From Malus domestica (taxonomy: Eukaryota; Streptophyta; Magnoliopsida; Rosales; Rosaceae): a stretch of DNA of 64,000 nucleotides. A program made the position numbers and the translations under genes. Positions 1 to 11,255 of this stretch are shown in pieces. The notes under the pieces are model-generated. The model was not told where the DNA came from and made no database searches. It saw only the letters and a program-made list of their open reading frames with translations. Location: NCBI RefSeq assembly GCF_042453785.1, contig NC_091671.1:8254001-8318000 (forward strand). Direction: 5' to 3'. How positions within the stretch are numbered: position 1 is the first letter of the stretch; every line of letters starts with the position of its first letter.

Positions 1-827
1 CATATGATATTTCAAAAAAAATCCCCTTGGAAAATTATGGTCCCTACGTCCAACCAAATAATAAGGTTTTTGATGAGACAATGCATGCCAACTTGAGCAT
101 TATGATGTTCATGATTTTGTTTGCGTCTATACATATGTTTACTCCGTAAATGTAGATTAGGTCGGTTATTAAGGCATTATATCTGTCTCGTTCTTATATT
201 CAAGTTTAAATTCTTCTCTCGTAAGTTATAGCTTATAATATCGTCTTACCAAAACTAAAGATACTTATTTTTAGTGGGATATATTTTGCTTAAGTATGTA
301 TGTTTGCAAGATTAAATGAAAACCTCCAAAACGTATGAGGTTTAATTGAATTCTAACCACCACCACCACCCTCATATAATTAGGGCAAAAGGCGAATTTA
401 GGAGAGCTCCTTTCAATCATTTTGTACCCATGCATATTATTGTGATTCAATGAAGCTCCCCGTTAAATGAACTGCACCAAATAGGGGAGACATTCTCCAG
501 CTGTCCGAAGCCCACAAACACAGCGATCGTTGAAGCTTGCTTCTTCTCCAGAGTTTTCTTGGTCATCAATACGACATGTCCTTAATAAAACCGATTTGAT
601 TCTCTGAACAATCGGAATTTCGTAGTTTTGTCTCCACACCACTCATTTTAAATCATGCGGTTCTCATTAGCTCATTCTACTTGCCTTCCTCACACAAACC
701 ACGAGTTCAGATCTCCCTCTCTTTAACTACCCGAATATCCGAGTTCTTGAACTTTGAAAACAAAAATCCGGAGAGGATCTCAACTCTAAATAGGGTAGCT
801 TGCTTTCAGCTCTTTGTTCTTCTGCAG
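1..827. repeat. Left part of duplicated gene unit, copy A
   Basis: No gene is supported here. The stretch is a diverged copy of about 51,000-51,690, and its first 480 bases also match 30,821-31,185 (copy C) and, for about 85 bases, 11,766-11,852. It shares the phrases around ATTATGGTCCCTACGTCC and GCATGCCAACTTGAGCATTA. It leads to a 3' splice-site-like TTCTGCAG at 820-827, just before the first rhomboid exon. Confidence 0.8.
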
Positions 828-2271
828 TTCGAATTGGTTTCCTATATCTCATGTCTGGTTTTGGTGGGAGTTTGCTTTCAGCTCTTTTTATTTCCGTTGG
901 TGCTTCTGGTGCACTTTTGGTTTAATAGGAAGCATGCTTTCGGAGCTCATATCAAATTGGACAATGTATGTAAATAAGGTAAATAAAGTTTCTGTATACT
1001 CAATGATGCACCTCTTTATAGTATGTGCACGACCCATTGATCTTACAGTTTCAAATTTCGATCAGCAGTTAGCAGCATTGCTTACTCTCCTTTTCATCAT
1101 CATAATAAACTTAGCAGTGGGAATTCTACCACACGTGGACAACTTTGCTCATATTGGAGGATTTGTCTCCGGATTTCTTCTTGGATTTTTGTTTTTGATC
1201 TGCCCCCAGTTTAAGTGGCCTACCCAACGGAATGCTCCGCCTGGACGTGTTAGTACTCCAGTTAAATCTAAACACAAGACGTATCAATATGTATTGTGGG
1301 TCCTCTCTTTGATACTATTGATTGTTGAGTAAGCTCTTCCTCGATCTCTGATTTAATTGTTTGACTTCATGAACCTAATCGATTCCCTGCATGAGAATCT
1401 GGTAGCCACAGTTGACGTGTGCACATTTTTTATTTATTTTTATCAAATCAGAGAACTGGATTTTGTGTAGATATGTAGATATCATGTGTCCTGTAATATT
1501 TTCATTGCGAATAGTCTCTGTATCTGCTTGTTTCTTATCAGAATGGTTTGGAGAAGGCATTGTGTTATCGTCATTTTCTGTGTAATACTATTTGATCACT
1601 TTGTTGATAGCGGCTTCTACTTTGTTGTTTTGGGTTGCATGTGTTGGCAATACTTTGTTGTTTTGTTATTGGAAATAAAGGTTCATTTTCCTCGTATTTG
1701 TGTAGTATCAGTATATGCAGGCATTTTCTGACAGAAGTCATGTTTTTTATAGGTATACTATTGGCCTGGTTACTCTTTTTCGAGGGGTCAATCTAAACAA
1801 CCATTGTTCCTGGTGTCATTATTTGAGCTGTGTCCCTACATCAAAATGGAATTGCAAGTCACAAAACATTTGTTGTCTGATAATATGCTGTACTTTTCTG
1901 CGCATATTAACTTCCGCCTTAATATTTGATAGACAGAAATGCTTGCTTATTAATATGATCATGGTTGCATTCAGTCGTTCTAGTTTGGTATGATGTTTAG
2001 TCTAATGCTTTAAAGAAACATAATTTAAGAAATGACTCGCAAAATTCTGTGTCAGGAAATTGCTTCTGCAACGTACTTTGTTAGTACTATAAATTGGTTT
2101 TGTACTGACATATTGTTCTTTATATGCATATATGCACCAATCTTGCAGTCGAGCCAGATATGGAATCAGTTGAACTTAACGTGCGTAAGCAATGGCAGAA
2201 ATGGAACATATTCATTGTCAGATCCCAGCCCCTGCCGGACTCAGCAGCTATGTGCTGAGCTTTGCAGTTGA
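828..2271 (+). pseudogene. Plant rhomboid-like protease remnant, copy A
   Basis: Four exon-like blocks match the C-terminal half of plant RHOMBOID-LIKE intramembrane serine proteases: about 828-969, 1,069-1,328, 1,753-1,857 and 2,149-2,271. Block 1 reads [20 protein letters not shown] and keeps the catalytic-serine motif GASG. Block 2 keeps NFAHIGGF with the catalytic histidine. Blocks 3 and 4 carry the Cys-rich plant C-terminus ([28 protein letters not shown]) and end ELCS-stop. Splice sites look usable (GTAAAT at 970, GTAAGC at 1,329, AG at 1,751-1,752 and 2,147-2,148). Two lesions break block 1: a 12-nt in-frame deletion before SVGASG and a one-base loss just after GASGAL, giving a stop. 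Upstream exons for the N-terminus and first membrane helices are absent. Family members cleave membrane proteins within the bilayer, but this copy should be inactive. The diverged partner is at 59,760-61,140. Confidence 0.85.
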
Positions 2272-3040
2272 GCATACATGTGCAGATTTCAGAGTTGATA
2301 GATGTTGATTGATATGCTTCATTCTTGTAGTAAGTATTCTTTCTCTTTCTTTTGTTTTTTGTTGGGTAAAATAGTCTTGTGTATTCACCAAGCAATGGTT
2401 CTCGTTGTCATTATTCTTCTCATTCTTTTACTGCCTTTGTACCTCTTTTCTGCTATTCATAACAGTTGAAACCCATACCGATAACTATAAAATTTACTCG
2501 CCATATAGAACTACTCAGACACGCAATTTACTCACCATACCTAAGTTTGTTGAATGTGGGATGTTACGAATCCTCTCAATCGGACCTTTGCGCTCTACTT
2601 TCTCGGCTTTCTCTCTCATTCTGCAATGTTGCAAGATGATCGGACACATGTATACTTTCTAGTTCATCCACTAGAGGCGAACTTTTAAAAAAAATCAACT
2701 AAATAAAAAATCGTTTAACCATTTAATTAACATTATCAAAATTTCAGTATTTAATTGAAAAACATAGTTCATTTATTTATTATTGGATAACAATTAGATG
2801 AAAAAACAAGTAAGAATTAATTTGGTTTTTGGCGAAGTTGGACTTTAAAGGGTGACACAGAAATAGACAATTTTACGGAGTTAGTGCCAATCTCCAAATG
2901 CAAGTGCAAGTCCAATAAGGGAGGATCATTTCGAATCTTGACATTAAATAATCCCCTTTAGTGTTTTGTCATATTTCTTTCTTTCTTCGTCAAGAAAGGT
3001 AAGGAAAGAAATTTCGTCAAGTACAATAACAAACTCTTAT
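2272..3040. other. Intergenic part of duplicated unit
   Basis: No gene seen. The stretch matches 61,141-61,860 almost throughout, with small indels, so it belongs to the duplicated unit. It is AT-rich, especially 2,680-2,830. Confidence 0.7.
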
Positions 3041-3840
3041 TTGCAAGTTTCATATGCTTACTCTGCTAAGAGCTACCGATAGGTTATCTGGGGCTAATTT
3101 GATTGGTGCTGGAAGTTTTGGGGTTGTGTACAAGGGAGTTCTTGATGTTGATGATAGAGCTCAATTGGTTGCCCCCGTAAAGGTGTTTAACTTGTTATGC
3201 CATGGAGCGGCAAAGTGTTTTATATCTGGATGTAAGGCTTTGAGAAATATCAAGCATCGAAATCTCGTCAAGATTATAACTGCATGTTCAAGTGTTGATT
3301 CTCTTGGTAATGATTTCAAGGCTTTGGTTTATGAGTACATGGAAAAAGCAAGCTTAGAGAAGTGGCTGCATCTACCGACTGATATTGAAGAAGCAAGAGA
3401 GGCACCCAAGAGTTTAAATCTTTTGCAAAGGCTCAGCATTGCCCTTGATGTTGCTTGTTCTTTTGATTAGTCGATTATCTTGATAATCACTGTGAAACAC
3501 AGATAGTTTATTGTGATCTGAAGCCAAGTACTGTTCTTTTGTACAAGTCAAGTACTAGACATGTTTCTGACTTTGATTAGCAAGGTTTCTCCCACAACTG
3601 AACCGTATAAAAGCTTCAACAAATCAGACAATTTCCGCCGGAATAACAGGAACGATTGGTTATGTGGTTTTTGGTAAATATTCACATCCTCTCCACAATA
3701 TCTTTTTTTTTCTTTTAAACTTTTGCATAATTCAACTATTTTGTTCTCAATTTGCTAACAATATTTGGGAAGTGAGGCGTTAATAACTAGATACGTCTAC
3801 AGTTTTGGAATTCTCTTGCTAGAGACTTGAGCCCCCATGA
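3041..3840 (+). pseudogene. LRR receptor kinase relic (kinase part only), copy A
   Basis: The translation follows the kinase domain of the intact receptor kinase at 6,159-9,356. It has the glycine loop GAGSFGVVYKG, a lysine in VAPVKVF, then [13 protein letters not shown] and FKALVYEYMEKASLEKWLH. The ectodomain is missing. After LDVACSFD an 8-nt insertion (GATTAGTC, about 3,465-3,472) gives a stop and a frameshift before the catalytic loop, which survives out of frame as YCDLKPST. The intron is recognisable near 3,670-3,760, but its 3' splice site and the start of exon 2 are deleted, so the sequence jumps to GGAAGTGAGGCG near 3,769. The relics at 43,725 and 61,865 share the insertion. No function is expected. 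Confidence 0.9.
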
Positions 3841-3893
3841 AGTTTAAAAATTAAGACTTGATCTCACTAGTAATTGTTACCATTTTTAAAAAG

Positions 3894-5121
3894 GTTGCAT
3901 CTAGAGATGGGCAAAATACCCATGGGTTTGGGTAACCGCGGTTACCCACCCATTTAAAGTTCACAGTTACGGTAATGGGTAACCGTTTAGACGAACAAAC
4001 AGTTATGGGTATAGCCGTTTATCCGTGAAATTTAAATGGGCGGTTATGAGTATTACCCGCGGTTATAACGGGTCTCCATCGGTTATGGGTATTATCCGTG
4101 ATTATAACGGATATCCATTTACCCATTTAATTTAATATATGTAAATTTAAAAAAAAAAATTAAAAAACCTTAATTTTTCAATCTCTCCGCCAGAGTCTGA
4201 AACGCCCCGTCCCTGCTCATCTCTCCCTCCTCGCTGCCCTCTCTCATCTCTGCCGCCCTCTCTCTCATCTACGCCGCTCATCTCTCTCTCAAGATTCTTA
4301 CGTCGAAAAGTGTCTCTGTACGTTCCCCTCCTCTCTCTCTCTCTCCCGGTTTCTCTTTGGGTTCAGTTTCCATATTTTCTTGCATTTTCTTAGAAACCAA
4401 ACAGGGCATCAAATTTAATTTTTCTTTTTAACTCTTATTAGGTGCTGGGTTTTGATTGCTCATTATTTCAAGTTTCATGGATTGGGTTTCTCCAAGAATT
4501 GCGATATTTTTATGATTTTTTGTGCTTTAGCAATTGATGAAGCTTGAATTTCTATATAATTGATTACGTGTTAAAGAATAATCATACTTTTTTTTTTGTC
4601 AATGGAGAAAAGAGGGTCTTGATATGATTTTTAGATGTTCAATTTATGCTGGGCAGCCTTCTAACTTTGTATTTTATAGGATTAAGTATTATGTTTTCTA
4701 TGGTTGATGATCTAAAATGTCGAAAAAATGGGTTTTCGTTAATGTTGTATATGCTCTGAAACAAAATGCAGTGTGTGACTCTGATGTTTAGTCGTCTATC
4801 GAGCCTTCGAAATCTTCGAATTTTGTAATTTTCAAGTTGTTAAACATGTAGACGGGTGAAAAAATGGGTAAATAGGTAAAAAAAGGATAAACAAATTCAA
4901 AAACCGGTAAATGGTTATGGTTAAATGGGTAAACGGTTATGGTTAAATGGGTACACGGTTATGGGTATGGTTAACCATTTATAAACGGTTATGGGTATGA
5001 GTATAACCGTTTATGCAATTACCCAATGGGTAAACGGTTATGCGGGTATAAACATAAACGGTTATGGGTAAATAACCGCGGTTCCCGCCCACCATAACCA
5101 TTGCCCATCCCTAGTTGCATC
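3894..5121. mobile_element. Non-autonomous hAT-like element with 8-bp target duplication
   Basis: The element spans 3,902-5,113 (1,212 bp) and is flanked by the direct repeat GTTGCATC at 3,894-3,901 and 5,114-5,121. Its ends are inverted: TAGAGATGGGCAA on the left and TTGCCCATCCCTA on the right. Both ends are packed with repeats of AAACGGTTATGGGTA and its complement, as expected of hAT subterminal transposase-binding sites. The middle (4,180-4,850) has CT-rich and intron-like text but no transposase reading frame. Copy B has the empty site at 62,882-62,889. An 8-bp duplication with this terminus is typical of the hAT superfamily. A smaller relative lies at 48,929-49,681. Confidence 0.9.
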
Positions 5122-5246
5122 CACAATAAGCTTTCTTGCAATGATACTTTTAGGGGAACTATGAGAAAATCAGCAATCTCACAGTCCGGCCCTTCAGAAA
5201 ACGTACAGGCTTCAAAATTTCCATTCATAGCTAGGATCGCCCTGCT

Positions 5247-6063
5247 AGGGTAACTTTCATAGCTGGTGACACCAACGTGACGTCTGATGTGAGAAAATAT
5301 TGGGTTCCATGTATTTGTTTTTCCATTTTGGATGATTGCCAAAATGAATTATGGATGATAATGCTATTATGTATGGTTGCCAAATGTTTCCAGTCAGCTT
5401 CTGGACTCAAGGTGCTTTAATGGTCTTGGTCCTTGGCGTTCACCGAAAATGCCAAACAACAGTTCCCAGTAGTGGAAGTAACCTAGTGACAGTTCCCAGT
5501 AGTGAAGTCGTCTAAAAAAACAAGCCAAAGTGGTTATCATTTACTTGGACTTATTCCTTCTCATATTTGAATTTTCAAGAACCAGAAACTGTGGTGTAAG
5601 TTCCTTCTATGATCCTATCCTTCTATAAATTTCCTTGTCGTTTAGTGGCAGTATTCCTCCTATGATCCTAGGGTAACTTTCATATTAAGTGACACCAACG
5701 TGACGTCTGATGTGAGAAAATATTGGGTTCCACGTATTTGTTTTTCCATTTTGGATGATTGCCAAAATGAATTATGGATGATAATGCTATTATGTATGGT
5801 TGCCAAAATGTTTCCAGTCAGCTTCTGGACTCAAGGTGCTTTAATGGTCTTGGTCCTTGGCGTTCACCGAAAGTGCCAAACAACAGTTCCCAGTAGTGGA
5901 AGTAACCTAGTGACAGTTCCCAGTAGTGAAGTCGTCTAAAAAAACAAGCCAAAGTGGTTATCATTTACTTGGACTTAATCCTTCTCATATTTGAATTTTC
6001 AAGAACCAGAAACTGTGATGTAAGTTCCTCCTATGATCCTATCCTTCTATAAATTTCCTTGTC
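5247..6063 (+). repeat. Tandemly duplicated promoter segment
   Basis: Two direct repeats of about 393 bp (5,247-5,639 and 5,670-6,063) lie directly upstream of the receptor kinase. They differ by few substitutions and one A in an A-run. Each ends with a TATAAAT box. A 30-bp linker (5,640-5,669) separates them. Copy B has one such unit plus a clearly diverged second one (about 63,000-63,610), so the near-identity here points to a recent re-duplication or conversion in copy A. Confidence 0.85.
6048..6054 (+). promoter_or_regulatory. TATA box of the LRR receptor kinase
   Basis: TATAAAT lies 105 bases before the ATG at 6,159. The leader between them is CT-rich (6,105-6,133). An identical box from the upstream promoter repeat is at 5,624-5,630, and the copy B gene has one at 63,598-63,604. 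Box choice is inferred from position. Confidence 0.6.
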
Positions 6064-6158
6064 ATGCAACAAATGGAACTCACCAATTCACAACTGAACA
6101 CCCATCTCTCTATTTCTTTCTGCTTCTCTCTCTAGTTATATAGTTAACCAGATCAGAA

Positions 6159-9100
6159 ATGGGGGTTTTGGTTTTGAAATTGATCTTAATATACTTGCTT
6201 TTCAGTGCAGTGTTCGTTTGCTGTAGGAGCTCCCTGCAATCGGGACTCGAAGGGAATGCAACGGATAGGCTGGCGCTGCTTGCCATCAAAGCTCAAATAA
6301 AGCAAGATCTTCATAATTACAAAGTGATGAGCTCCTGGAATGAATCCACGCACTTTTGCATGTGGCATGGTGTGACGTGCAGTCGACGACATCGCCAAAG
6401 GATAACTACCCTGGACCTGCAATCTCAAAATCTGGTAGGAAAACTATCCCCAAACATAGGAAATCTAAGTTTTTTAAGGGAGCTGTGGCTGCAAAACAAC
6501 AGCTTCAGTCATAAAATTCCTCCACAAATTGGGAATTTGCATAGATTGCAGATATTGCGATTAAACAATAACTCGTTTAGTGGCAGTATTCCACACAATA
6601 TATCATATTGCTTCAACCTTATATTTGTGGATTTCACTCGCAACAAGTTGGTGGGTAAAATTCCTTCAGAAATTGGATTGCTGTCGAAGCTGCAAACATT
6701 TTTATTGCAAAATAATAATGTAACGGGACAGGTCCCTCCTTCCTTGGGGAACCTGTCGTCTCTCCAGCTACTAAGCCTTGGTAGTAATAACTTGATGGGA
6801 AACATCCCCAGTTCTCTTGGCCAATTGAAAAAATTAACCTTATTGGAATTGGGGTTAAATCAGTTGTCTGGTAGCATTCCTTCCTCCATTTATAACCTCT
6901 CTTCTCTTGTTATATTTGACATGCTAGCTAACCAAATTCAAGGGAGTATTCCATCAGATATTGGCAAAAATCTTCCTAATCTCGGATTCTTCGGCGGCGG
7001 CTCAAACCAATTCACTGGGCCCATACCTCCCTCAATATTCAACGTCACAAGTGTTTGGTATTTTGATGTTGGGGGCAACAACCTAGTCGGACCGGTACCG
7101 AATCTCCAAAAGCTTCACAACCTCCAGGATTTCAGCATTCAACAAAATAATATTGGAAGTGGTAAAGATGGTGACTTAAGTTTTCTCTCGGGCTTTACCA
7201 ATGCCACACAGTTGAAAACGTTGATTATTAGCAACAACAGTTTTGGAGGGACATTGCCCATGTCAATATCCAATTTCTCAACCAAACTTCAATTGTTTTG
7301 GGTTGGCGATAACCAATTATATGGAAGTATCCCATCTGGGATAGGGAATCTGGTGAGCTTGGAATCGTTGTATTTGGGGGAAAATAGCTTCACAGGTAAC
7401 ATCCCATCTGACATGGGTAAGCTTTCAAACCTTGGAATATTATATATTTCCAATAACAAATTATCAGGAAATATTCCGCCTTCCTTAAGAAATTTAACCA
7501 AGTTATACGATCTTTCGTTGAATGGAAATCATCTTGAGGGTAGCATTCCTTCAAGCCTAGGGGAATGCCATTGGTTGCAATCGTTGTCTCTTTCTTATAA
7601 CCTCCTAAATGGCACAATACCCAAACAAGTTTTTAGACTCTCCTCCTTATCGATTACTTTGAACTTGTCTAATAACCTCTTCACAGGTTCCCTTCCCCAC
7701 GAGGTTGGGAATTTCCATAGTCTAAGTGAACTGGATCTTTCTGATAACATGTTATCTGGAGAACTCCCCAGTAGCCTTGGTGGTTGTGAGAGTTTAGAAG
7801 TCCTGCATTTGCAAGGAAACTTCTTCAACGGGTCCATTCCTTTGTCTATGAGTTCAGTGAAAGGGATTCAAGATCTAGACCTTTCTCGCAATAATTTTTC
7901 TGGTGAAATTCCACATTTTTTAGAAGGCTTTAGAATCCTGAATAATCTGAACTTATCATTCAATCAGTTTTGGGGAGGGGTACCAACTGGAGGTGTTTTC
8001 AAAAATGCGAGTGCTGTTTCAGTTGTTGGCAACACTAATCTGTGCAGCCCTTTTGCTAATTTAAAGCTTCCCAAGTGCACGTCTAAAGAGACCAAGAAAC
8101 GAAGATTGTCTCGTTGCTTGAAACTAATACTCCCTTTAGTGTTTGGACTTACTCTTCTAGGAATAGCCATGGTGTTCTCCTATTTCTTTCTTTGTTCGTC
8201 AGGGAAGAAAAGGAAAGAAATTTCATTGAGCACTTTGGGGAACACTATTCTGCAAGTGTCATACGCTACTCTACTCATAGCTACTGACGGGTTCTCAGAG
8301 GCTAATTTAATTGGTGCTGGTAGTTTTGGGTCTGTGTACAGAGGAGTTCTTGATGAGGATGATAAAGCTCAACTTGTTGCCGTGAAGGTGTTTAACTTGT
8401 TACGCCATGGAGCTTCGAGGAGTTTCATAGCCGAATGTGAAGCTTTGAGAAATATTAGGCACCGAAATCTTGTCAAGATTATAACCGTGTGTTCAAGTGT
8501 TGATTTTCATGGTAATGATTTCAAGGCTCTAGTTTATGAGTTCATGGACAACAGGAGCTTAGATGAGTGGCTGCATCCACCTATTGGAATTGAAGAGTTA
8601 AGAGATCATGTACCCAAGAAGTTAAGTCTTCTTCAGAGGCTAGAAATTGCCATTGGTGTTGCTTGTGCACTGGATTATCTTCATAATCATTGTGAAACGC
8701 CAATAGTTCATTGTGATCTCAAGCCAAGCAACGTTCTCTTGGACAACGAATTGACTAGCCATGTTTCTGACTTTGGATTAGCAAGGTTTCTCTCACAAGT
8801 AACGAGTAATGTTTCAGCAATTCAGAGTCAGACAAGTTATGTTGGAATAAGAGGAACCATTGGTTATGCAGCTCCAGGTACATATGTTAGATATATACTT
8901 CATTATATTTCCTTTTTTATTTTGGAGTATTTAATTTACAAAATTCAAACTGAACTATTTATACACAAATGTGATGTTTGAATTGTAGAGTATGGTATGG
9001 GGAGTGAGGTGTCAACGAATGGTGATATCTACAGCTTTGGCATTCTCTTGTTGGAGATGTTTACAGGGAAGAGACCCACTGACAACATGTTTGGTGATAG

Positions 9101-9356
9101 CTTGAACCTTCATAATTTTGTCAATATGGCTCTCCCCGGGCAAGTTACTAAGATTGCAGATGCACCACTTCTTCAAGGAGGCACGAATGAGAATCCCAAT
9201 CAATGCAGTGCGAGAATTCATAAAGTTGAGGTGTGCTTGAGTTCAATATTTAGAATTGGAATTGCTTGTTCTGCTGAATCTACAACAGATCGACTAAAGA
9301 ATATTAGTGATGCTGCATCTGAACTTCATTCCATTAGGAATACTTTTCTTGGATAG
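6159..9356 (+). CDS. LRR receptor-like serine/threonine kinase, two exons, complete
   Basis: Join exons 6,159-8,877 and 8,989-9,356; the split codon G/AG restores Glu in GYAAPEYGMG and gives 1,028 aa. Order: signal peptide (about 1-24), LRRNT_2 cap (about 34-76, FCMWHGVTC), some 20 extracellular LRRs of the LxxNxFxGxIP type (about 80-610), C-terminal Cys cap (C629), membrane helix (about 656-678, followed by GKKRKE), then the kinase. The glycine loop GAGSFGSVY starts at 719, the ATP lysine is K743, the catalytic loop is H851-C852-D853 and DFG is 871-873. HCD instead of HRD makes it a non-RD kinase, the class of pattern-recognition receptors such as Xa21, EFR and FLS2. Subfamily XII (At3g47570-like) fits the length, the LRR type and the intron in the activation segment. 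Expected role: plasma-membrane sensing of a microbial or endogenous ligand with phosphorylation signalling; the ligand is unknown. No lesion is visible. The ATG follows AGATCAGAA, and copy B keeps the same start. Confidence 0.95.
8878..8988 (+). other. Intron in the kinase activation segment
   Basis: A 111-bp AT-rich intron begins GTACATATG after GCAGCTCCAG and ends TTGAATTGTAG. Its position between GYAAP and EYGMG is the usual one for this receptor-kinase group. The frame stays open through it to a TGA at 8,979-8,981, so an unspliced message would encode a 940-aa protein lacking the C-lobe end. Confidence 0.9.
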
Positions 9357-9600
9357 AAACTCTTTTTTATGTGCTTTTGTGTTAGAGAAATTTTGTGTAC
9401 TGCCTGTGAAGTCTAGCTTTTATGTTACCACAGTAGATGTGGAAGTTTGCAATGTAAATAATCACCAATGAGGTTCATTGTGTGAAGAGTGTATTACTAC
9501 TTCTTGTACTTGGTATTTTTGTGTAATATTCACATCGATTAAAGTCTAGTTCGTGCCACGAAATCGTAGAATATTCACATTGACATATTCCAAATTTTTG
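9357..9600 (+). other. 3' untranslated region of the receptor kinase
   Basis: T/G-rich sequence after the TAG stop contains TGCAATGTAAATAATCACC near 9,450 and several TTGTGTAAT-like words consistent with plant near-upstream and far-upstream poly(A) elements. The exact 3' end cannot be read from sequence. Confidence 0.45.
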
Positions 9601-10390
9601 AAAGATTCATAACCTCAAGACCCTCAACATTCAATAAAATCATCTTGGAAGCTGTAAAGATGGTGAGTTGAGTTTCCTATCAGACTTGACCACCATCCGT
9701 GTAAGGTGTTTTCGAAAATCAAAGTGCTATTTCAATTGTTGACAACACTAGATTCTGCAAGGGAATTCCTAATCTCAAGCTGCCCAATTGCAAGTCTAAC
9801 GAGCTCCAAGAAAAGAAGATTAGCTTATAGCTTGAAATTAATAATCCCTTTAGTATTCGGACTTGATCTACTTTCTCAAAAGCCATTGATCGGTTTTCTT
9901 CAGTTAATTTGACTGGTGTTGGCAATTTCGAGTTTGTATACGAAAGGGTTCTTTATACTGAGAATAGAGCCCGGCTTGTACTTGTAGCTATGAAGGTGTT
10001 TAGCATGCTATGTCACGGAGCATCAAAGAGTTTCATAGCCGAATATGAGGCTTTGAGAAATATGAAGCATCAAAATCGCGTCAAGGTCATATCTACATGT
10101 TTTCTCGATGATGATTTCAAGGCTCTAGTTTATGAGTTGATGCACCAAAGGAGTTTAGAGGAGTTGCTGCATGATTTGCATCCACCTCCTGTAATTGAAG
10201 AGGTAAGAGATCAATACACCTAAGAATTAATATCTTCTTCAAATGCTAGATGTTGTTATTAGTGTTGCTATTGTGCACTGGATTATTTTCATAATCATAG
10301 CGAAACACCGATTGTTCATTGTGATCTAAAGCCAAGCAATGTTCTTTTAAACACCAATGTGATTGGACATGTTTATTGAAAGTGGACTAA
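9601..10390 (+). pseudogene. Second LRR receptor kinase relic with internal deletions
   Basis: About 9,615-9,690 matches the LRR segment around NLQDFSIQ...[10 protein letters not shown] of the intact gene. It then jumps to the C-terminal cap and juxtamembrane region (NLKLPNCKS) near 9,770 and runs on into the kinase from 9,909 (LTGVGNFEFVYERVL, AMKVFSMLCHGASKSFIAEYEALRNMKH). Most LRRs are deleted. The glycine loop is degraded (GVGNFEFVYE). A stop follows EVRDQYT at 10,221, and the out-of-frame catalytic loop survives as [11 protein letters not shown] near 10,315-10,350. It lacks the 8-nt insertion seen in the other kinase relics, so it is a separate lineage. Confidence 0.85.
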
Positions 10391-11255
10391 TCTCATAATG
10401 TTACTTATTTGAACTCCTCCATATAAGTGAAGGGGAATTGGTTCAAGTTGGTTGGTATGGTTACTAGGGTTTGCAAATGGTCATTTTTTGTAGAATTTTA
10501 ACCCCATTTTTAAAGCCCATGGGCTATTGACAAATCGAGGTTGTCTAGCATTGTTGATATCAATATTCGCCATGTGCATTCTGAACTCAAATCCAATGGT
10601 TTTAGCAGTCGTTCTACCAATCTTGACAATAAAAGAATTTCTATTAAACCCGCAAAAATGAAAATTCTTAGCCGTTCATTTCTGGATCTGAATTCAGATT
10701 TATTACAATCGATAGAGATTTTTTTTTTTTTGGGCAATCAATAGGATACTAACAAATATGTTTTTACAACAAAAATACGTCACGATAATGTGACTTATAG
10801 TCGTGTCACAAACCTTTTAACTTATTGACCTATCTTTAACGTACTCCAATTATTATTGTCTTCCAATTGATAGTATTTATTGAATTACATCATAAATTGT
10901 TCCCAAAATATTAATTATCAAAGCAAATAAGCTTGATTGTGTTATAAATTTATTGTGAGCCAGTTGGTACGATTAGGAGAAAAATCAATTTTGTTCAAAA
11001 TTTTCATGACTTCCAAGTAAACAAGAGGCTATATAAGGGAAGTTCCAAAGGATACGGTGGTGTAATTTGGTCCATGAATTGTCTCGTCCAATTTGCATGC
11101 ATGCGGTGGGTGACTGACTCCCAAATAATTTTCATTACCAAGCAAATTAAATACCATTAATTAAGAGCTTAAAAACTCTTTAATTATTACCTCCCTATTT
11201 TGCTTTTGCAATTAGGAAGCTTTCCCCTTTTGTGTACAATATTATAGGAATATTT
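10391..11255. other. Intergenic, no gene seen
   Basis: AT-rich sequence without a supportable gene. Short open frames on both strands near 10,510-10,744 overlap each other, match nothing recognised and are probably chance. Confidence 0.5.

Noticed and set aside
6186-8170. Minus-strand open frames across the receptor kinase
   Set aside because: Antisense shadows of the LRR repeats in the coding exon.
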